A stretch of 64,000 nt of DNA, from assembly GCA_026225945.1 (NCBI GenBank), contig JAMJFZ010004031.1, positions 8,260,001 through 8,324,000 of the forward strand, written 5' to 3'. Positions 58,413-64,000 of the stretch are shown here, piece by piece. Position 1 is the first letter of the stretch. Every line of letters starts with the position of its first letter. The notes below the pieces were generated by a model, which was given only the letters and a program-made list of their open reading frames with translations, was not told the DNA's origin and searched no databases. Made by a program: the position numbers and the translations under genes. Source of the DNA: Cricetomys ansorgei (taxonomy: Eukaryota; Chordata; Mammalia; Rodentia; Nesomyidae).

Positions 58413-58805
58413 TTTTTTTTTTTTATGTTCAAAGCAATAGAACCTACTCCAGGTAGGTTACGAATTTGTAGTGAACCTAATTACCCTAGTTTTGTGAATT
58501 GCAACAGTGTTGGGAATCATGCTAACCGATACAAAGAGCAGTGAAGGTGATCAAGGCTGAGCACTGGCAAAAGAAATGGGAAAAAGTCAAGGGAGCTGTA
58601 GACAGAAAATGAGCATATAAATTATATAATAGAATGACCTGTAAACGGAACAAGATCATGAACAAGTGAGGGAGACAAAGCCCACAGCCTCAGTAAGACT
58701 GAAGAACCAGCTCAGTAAGAGCTACAAGCTGACCAAGAAATTTAGAGTTTAAAATCTTAAGAGGTGACATAGATTTGATGAATGATCAAAACTGGGGTTA
58801 TGAGT
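58413..58805. other. Low-copy DNA
   Basis: No feature recognised. Confidence 0.45.
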
Positions 58806-59755
58806 TATAGATAATTCGGTGGATAATGCTTGCTGTGTAAGTGTGAGGACCTGTCTTACTCTAATTTCTATTACTGTGATAAAAACATGACCAAAAGCAA
58901 CTTGGAAAGGAAAGGGTTCTTTCAGCTTACAGTTGTGATGCGTCATAAATATACTAGGCTTATTGACCACACTTCAGGGTCGGTACCATTCCCAGGCCAA
59001 TATAAAACTAAGTCATGTTTTCATACACTATTTGTCTCATACTGCTGTGTTTGGGCATTTTTTTTTTTATCTTATTAGTCTTTTACTTGTGTATTTAGGT
59101 TTCCACTCTTGTGTTTTTGTATGGGTTTGGGGGGCAGTGTTCTTGTTTTTGTGTTTTTTTTTTTTTTTTTTTTAAAGAAACTGGAGTTTTGTGGGTGGGA
59201 TCCTGGATGAGTTTGGGCAGGCACCTGGATGAAGGAAGCAGAGGCTATGGAGGAGTGCTGCTTACTGGCTTACTCTTCATAGCTTGTTTTTTGATATAAC
59301 CCAGGCCCACCTTCACAGAAGTGATACAACCACAGTAAGATAGACTTCCCACATCAATCTTTAATCGAGAAAATGTCCTGCAAATGTGCCCATAGACCAA
59401 TCTTAGAGGGAATGCCTTAAATGACATTATCTCTTCTTAGATGACTCTAGCATGTGTAATGTTGGCAAAAAAAACCTAGCCAGCTCAGGGCCTGAACTCA
59501 AACCCTTAGCATCCACAGAAAAAGAAGCCTGGCATGGTTGTACCTTCTTTGTAATTCTATTACAGAGGAAGTGTGGGCATAGACACAGGAGATTCCCAAG
59601 GCTTGCTGCTTACCCAATCTATCTATATAAGTGAACTTCCAAGTTCAGTGAGAGATCCTGTCTCAGAGAGGAATATGGTGGAGAATGATAGAGAAAAACA
59701 CCTGACAACAACCCCTGGCCTACACACACACATACACACACATATATATTCTGGA
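58806..59755 (+). mobile_element. B4 SINE split by an LTR
   Basis: The head (58806-58851: ggataatgcttgctgtgtaa, gtgtgaggacc) and body (59488-59755: gggcctgaactcaaaccctt, aaaagaagcctggcatggtt ... gagagatcctgtctcagaga, CA-rich tail) are one B4 separated by the LTR at 58852-59487. Confidence 0.8.
58852..59487 (+). mobile_element. Rodent ERVL-type LTR inserted in a B4
   Basis: Begins TGTCTTACTC and ends CCAGCTCA, with flanks ggacc (58847-58851) and gggcc (59488-59492), a 5-bp target duplication with one change. The 5' part (ctgtgataaaaacatgacca) and 3' part (agtgctgcttactggcttac, gatgactctagcatgtgtaa) fit the family. A foreign segment at about 59000-59190, ending in a T-run, interrupts it. Confidence 0.78.
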
Positions 59756-60886
59756 GAGTGAACACAGGTGCATAGAACAGATATATATCACACACAGACA
59801 TACATAAAAAGTACTCCAAAATTTGTAGTCAAGGTGCTGAATGGCTAAACTTTGTTATACATACATGTAATTGAAGTGTATTTTAAGAAACAATCATAAA
59901 CAAATAGGAAATAACATTTGAGTAGAAAATAGCTTGTGCTTCTGCTGAAAGTTCTAAATTTTGGTAAATATTTGGTTTGGACCTTTGATGTTTAATGGAA
60001 GAAAGAATATTGTCATACTATTAGCATTTGCAAAGCCTTTTAAAAATACTATAATTTCTACATAATTATAAATGGTATTGAATTCTCTGACATAATGAAC
60101 ACAGCAACTTAGTAGTATCATGATATTATTATCTTACTGAAAGTGTGGTCTTAAGACCAAGCACATGGCTCTCTGCCCCAACAAACATGATGGTTGGATT
60201 CATCTTTGCCAATAGCAACATTTATGCTCTGGCTTTCTTTGATGTAGAGATAGTTATAAAAGCCCAAACTTGTTGTGGTGTGAGATTTAAAAAAAATATA
60301 TATCATTTTTATGAACTTTTAAAGAGCCAACAGCATGACTATATTTGTATTCTTCTCTCATCCAATCCTCCCCATGCTCCAGGCATACCTGTGTGTACCC
60401 TCATACCCTTTCTGTTGATGTGTATTTCACAACATACTAGAGTTTACTAGCCAAAGTGAGAAGCAGGGATGAGGAGCATCAGAGTCCCCTGAAATGCAGT
60501 TCTACATCAGCTGACTCAGAATTGCATTTAAACAAGGAATGTGAGGACTTTTGTACATGTTAAAGTTCAAGTTGCATTACAGTACAGGTTTGCAATTCTC
60601 TCCATGCCATGACTCAAACTTCATAGCTTTCAACATCATCGACTCATTCACTGGAGATTTTTTCTCCCTGCTTTGGAACGTATTCTTAATCTAGTGATGC
60701 CCAAAGCGTGGTCTGATCTGATGACTTCTATGGCTCAAAGGCTTTTCAGAAGATCCACAAGATATATCCCTTTTCAAGTACCCTGTGAAACCAAGTTTTC
60801 ATTATATATTTCAAAATATGTCCCAACTAACATCATAGAAGCAGATGTAAGAATCCATTGCCTCTTACTAAGCATGACATAACTTA
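59756..60886. other. AT-rich low-copy DNA
   Basis: 1.1 kb with no named repeat; frames at 60145-60450 and 60673-60882 match nothing I know. Confidence 0.5.
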
Positions 60887-60901
60887 CACACATACACACA
60901 G

Positions 60902-60932
<31 letters not shown>
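60887..60932 (+). repeat. (CA)n microsatellite, interrupted
   Basis: CA runs with TA interruptions. Confidence 0.95.
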
Positions 60933-60948
60933 ATATATCTCGCCTATA

Positions 60949-61045
60949 TATGCCGGGTATGGTGGACCATGAGTAGAAGCAAGCAGATTTCTATGAGTTC
61001 CAGGCCAGCTTTGAATATATAGTGAAACTCTGTCTCAAACAAAGA
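60949..61045 (+). mobile_element. B1 SINE, internally deleted
   Basis: atgccgggtatggtggacca ... agcagatttctatgagttcc ... actctgtctcaaacaaag; the usual 'taatcccagcactc' block is missing. Confidence 0.82.
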
Positions 61046-61114
61046 AAGGAAAAAAGAAAAAGAAAATTCCATTTTTGTTTCTAAAAAACATACGGTTCTT
61101 TAAAAATATTTCTG

Positions 61115-61917
61115 TTGTGTGTTATTAGGGGTTCAAAGACCCCAAATCAGAAACCCACAGAACCAGTGATTGAATATGTCAGCAAAAAACAGATTCTAAT
61201 ACTTCACTTACAACCTTATAGACATTTCATTCACATTTCACTTAGAACTCTACCAAGAGCTACACAAAGTTGTCTGGGTCTCTTAGCTGCTGGACAACTC
61301 GTAACCCTATATCTCTAGGTCACATTCTTTAAACTGTCAATCTGTTTATGCTCCCAAAACCTGGCCCTGCTGCCTGGCAAGAATTTATAATTTTTTCCAC
61401 CCAAATGTCATAAATGATGTATTGCCTCTGAAATATAAACTTAGATTTTTTTTTTCTCTCTCTCTAGGGAGTTTCAATACTGAGGAGAAGAGTTGACCTA
61501 AAATCAAGAGGGACCCATAAACCCAAAGGCTCTTGGTTGCTCTTCCTGTTAGCATGAACTAGCATTCTGCTGATGTTGGCAAAGACTCCCAAGGGAACCT
61601 ATGGGTCGTTGGCAGTGGCTGATTTTTCAACAGTAGCATTTTGTCAGCACTTTGCAGCCATGGTGATTACATTTTTTACATCTGAGTCCAAAGAATTGCT
61701 TCCTCAAACAGCTACACAAGGTTGGCTGGGCCTCTTGGCTTCTGGACAACTCAATATTATTCCCTCAAGTCTTTTATTAAGCAGAGAATTGGCAGATTTT
61801 CCCATTTCTCAAGAGATACCTAAAGTATCTACTCCTCTCAAGCTTTCTGAAATTGTAAAAATAGTAAGTTTGCAACATTGCACATTGTCACAACTCTATT
61901 TGCACCATAATACTTAA
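61115..61917 (+). repeat. Unassigned region with a direct 42-bp repeat
   Basis: 61259-61300 and 61711-61752 match at 37 of 42 positions (gctacacaa-g-ttg...ctggacaactc). Both lie in open frames that share the peptide pattern ATQxxLGLLAxGQL. Probably old retroelement DNA; no family recognised. Confidence 0.5.
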
Positions 61918-61957
61918 CTCCATTTAACGTTATCTTATTGGGAAAAAAAATCTTAAC

Positions 61958-62051
61958 TGGGCCTGATGATACATGCCTTAAATTCCAGCACTTGGAGGCA
62001 GAGGCAAGCAGAGACAAGCAGATTTCTTGTTCAAGTTCAAGGCCATTTTGG

Positions 62052-62082
<31 letters not shown>

Positions 62083-62140
62083 TTTGGAATAGCCAGGACT
62101 ATGTAGAGAGACTTTGTCTTAAAAAACAAAAAAACAAAAA
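61958..62140 (+). mobile_element. B1 SINE expanded by (TA)n
   Basis: actgggcctgatgatacatg ... attccagcacttggaggcag ... (TA)n at 62051-62079 ... gactatgtagagagactttg. Confidence 0.85.
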
Positions 62141-62195
62141 AAAACTTATTATACCTCCACACAAGAATATTTTTCTTTCTTTCTTTCTTTTTTTT

Positions 62196-62319
62196 TTTTT
62201 TTTTTTTTAGTTTTTTGAGACAAGGTTTTCCTGTATAATTCTGGGTGACCTGGAACTTGATCTATGATCTTGGCCTAGACCTCAGAGATCCACCTGCCTC
62301 TGCCTCCTGAGTGCTGGGA
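62196..62319 (-). mobile_element. B1 SINE cut by an LTR insertion
   Basis: A T-run, then ttgagacaaggttttcctgt ... cctgcctctgcctcctgagt and gctggga, then an abrupt switch to an LTR start; the B1 5' end is missing from the window. Confidence 0.88.
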
Positions 62320-62679
62320 TGTTGTGGTATGTTTTAATTGTAATGTTTAAAATAATATTTTAGTTAAGATCCACTTTTTACTTGTTTACACCTCTGTGCC
62401 ATCCCCAGCTTCCACCCCCTGCATGAGGTTCCTGTTATTTGTTTATTGAGGGTCTGTGTAAAAACAGGAAGAAAAAACACCTGGGGATTGAGGGGTGGAG
62501 CAAGGAGGGAGCAGGGAGGAGGAGGTGGAGCAGGAGGATGAGGAGAATGAGAGGAGGAGAACTAAGAGGAGAGCATGGGGTGAAGAAGCCTTGGAGTGAG
62601 CTCTCTACCTAATCCGCCCGGGTATTGGACCCTGAGATTTGTAATAATGTATTAATAAATAGCTTTATCACAAACAACA
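62320..62679 (+). mobile_element. ERV LTR (probable 5' LTR), 360 bp
   Basis: Begins TGTTGTGGTA and ends CAAACAACA, with matching TGTTGT/ACAACA termini and AATAAA at 62654-62659. The middle is purine-rich (62460-62585). A TGG-starting primer-binding-like TGGTGCCCA lies at 62689-62697. Size and structure recall mys-type rodent ERVs, but the family is not confirmed. Confidence 0.65.
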
Positions 62680-64000
62680 ATGGACGAGTGGTGCCCATTC
62701 TCACCCTTTTTGTTTAAAATAAGAACAATATTGACTCAATCAAATGAAGCTAAGATATAAAGTTATAGTCTGTCAAATATCAAGTCCAAAGTTCAGCAGA
62801 CTGCTCATGCACTTCAAAAGTCTTTGGTGATTGTAACTGTCCCATAGCATCAAGTAGCAAATCCAAAGTTCACCAATTATTAATAAAAGTAAACCAATTG
62901 TTCATAAAAGTTCAATGTTTAGCAAAATGCTTGTGCAGTTCAAATGTCTTTGAAGAAAATCTGAGGTAGCAGAAGACAATGCGGTAAGAATCAGCAGGTG
63001 TCTGCATCACATCATCACGGTTGAGCACTGGGAAAACTGCCTCAATTTTCAAAACAGGCTCCCTGTCAGCTGCAGAGCTGCAGAATCATCTCCAAGATGA
63101 TTTCAGAGGACAAGATAGTTTTATGAAGCCAATAGCTTCCCATATTTCCCCTTTTCAAGATGGCTGTGCCTGCCTTAGGAGAGAATTAATGAACAATGAA
63201 AATGACCTATTCTTGGGTTACTGACAGCATGATCAGCATCCTGTCTTAGGAAAATTCACGTCATAATCCTCAATCCCATCTCTGACTGCCAGCCTCTGTA
63301 TTAAGCCGGGGAACTCAATTCTTTGTAATCCATGGCCTTTGATCTATCTCAATGCTGTAAGGAGACCTTTATGCAGAACAGGAGCAAGGCAGCTAGGAAG
63401 GCCTTCGACAGTCCATTTTTGTGGGACTATTGAGATTGAAGGCTGGACAGTAACCTGAACATTCTGATGTCTTTCTTCAGTTCAGTGGTCTCTGGATACT
63501 CTCAGTTGGATATTTCATTTCTAAAAAGACAAAAACACAACCTTTCCCCGACATGGGGTGGAGTCTCCACACCCCAGGCTATTATTATTAGAGCAAAATG
63601 CGTAAACATTATCTTTTAAAATTAAAATTTTTATTATATCAGGTTAAACCAGCCAATTATAAATATATCCTATACCTCTTCTTTTTTTTATTTAAGCTGA
63701 AGTTTTATTTATCGTGTATAATTTTAAAATCCAATAATTTGCCCCTTTCTTGCTGGACACCCATTTAACATGCCAGTCTCTTGATTTGTCGGTGTTGGCT
63801 GATAACAGAAATATCTAGCCACTACAATGTAACTTTTTCAATATTAGCTATCTTTTTTACCAACCAGAAAAAAACAGACACCAAATCCCTGGAGGACCAG
63901 GACCAGTTGGCTGAATTTCTGGTTCAAACTCCTGAATATATATGGATTGGTTATTTAACAACCATAGCCAAGCAGCTGCTGAGAGAAAAACTCTAACACA
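62680..64000 (+). mobile_element. ERV interior, possibly, running off the window
   Basis: 1.3 kb with no long open frame and no gag/pol motif seen. If an ERV, it is degenerate or non-coding here. It contains two related aaagttca-rich segments (62785-62950). The frame 63781-63996 has no family I recognise. Confidence 0.35.

Noticed and set aside
61573..61917. 114-codon frame considered as a gene
   Set aside because: No recognisable domain; it shares a repeated block with 61259-61300, which points to repeat-derived DNA.
53649..64000. Atf2 promoter or first exons, expected downstream from synteny
   Set aside because: No second CpG island or Atf2-like coding sequence is visible before the right edge; it probably lies further on.

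Overview
The window is rodent nuclear DNA. It is dense in muroid SINEs (B1, B2/B3, B4/RSINE1/ID_B1, ID), Lx-type rodent L1 3' ends, ERV LTRs and older mammalian fossils (MIR, L2, L1M, MER5-like hAT, MLT2). Many B1 copies read 'gagttacaacagagaaaccc' where the usual mouse B1 reads 'gggctacacagagaaaccc', and a long CTGACT-rich LTR is present. Both suggest a cricetid (hamster, deer mouse or vole) rather than Mus or Rattus. That species guess is inference.

Only one gene is supported: Atp5mc3 (old name Atp5g3), + strand, with a CpG-island promoter at about 50.6-51.3 kb and coding exons at 50958-50996, 52165-52242, 52726-52919 and 53534-53648. The spliced product is 141 residues: a 66-residue mitochondrial presequence and the 75-residue subunit c of the F1Fo ATP synthase c-ring. 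All introns are GT-AG, so this is the working gene and not a retrocopy.

Layout: 1-17.7 kb is mostly low-copy sequence with scattered SINE/MIR copies, a CTCF-like motif (804-814), a 145-bp-arm inverted repeat (1828-2705) and an old L1M. 17.7-24.9 kb is repeat-rich (Lx L1, nested LTRs, an inverted LTR pair, a long polypurine tract). 25-37 kb alternates AT-rich low-copy DNA with SINEs and holds a 1,061-bp solo LTR with perfect 6-bp target duplications. 37-50 kb is a SINE/LTR/L1 mosaic that ends at the gene promoter. 54-64 kb is 3' flank with repeats and ends in what looks like the 5' LTR and interior of a longer ERV cut by the window edge.

From established synteny, Atp5mc3 borders the gene desert on the Lnpk side of the HoxD cluster, upstream of its promoter, and Atf2 lies downstream in the same orientation. 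The gene-free 50 kb on the left fits that desert, and no Atf2 promoter is visible before the right edge. I see no prokaryote-like system, no CRISPR array and no second protein-coding gene. The interesting material is regulatory or structural: ERR/NRF1-type motifs at the promoter, the inverted repeat and the nested LTRs. All repeat calls were made by eye from remembered family sequences, so boundaries are approximate.
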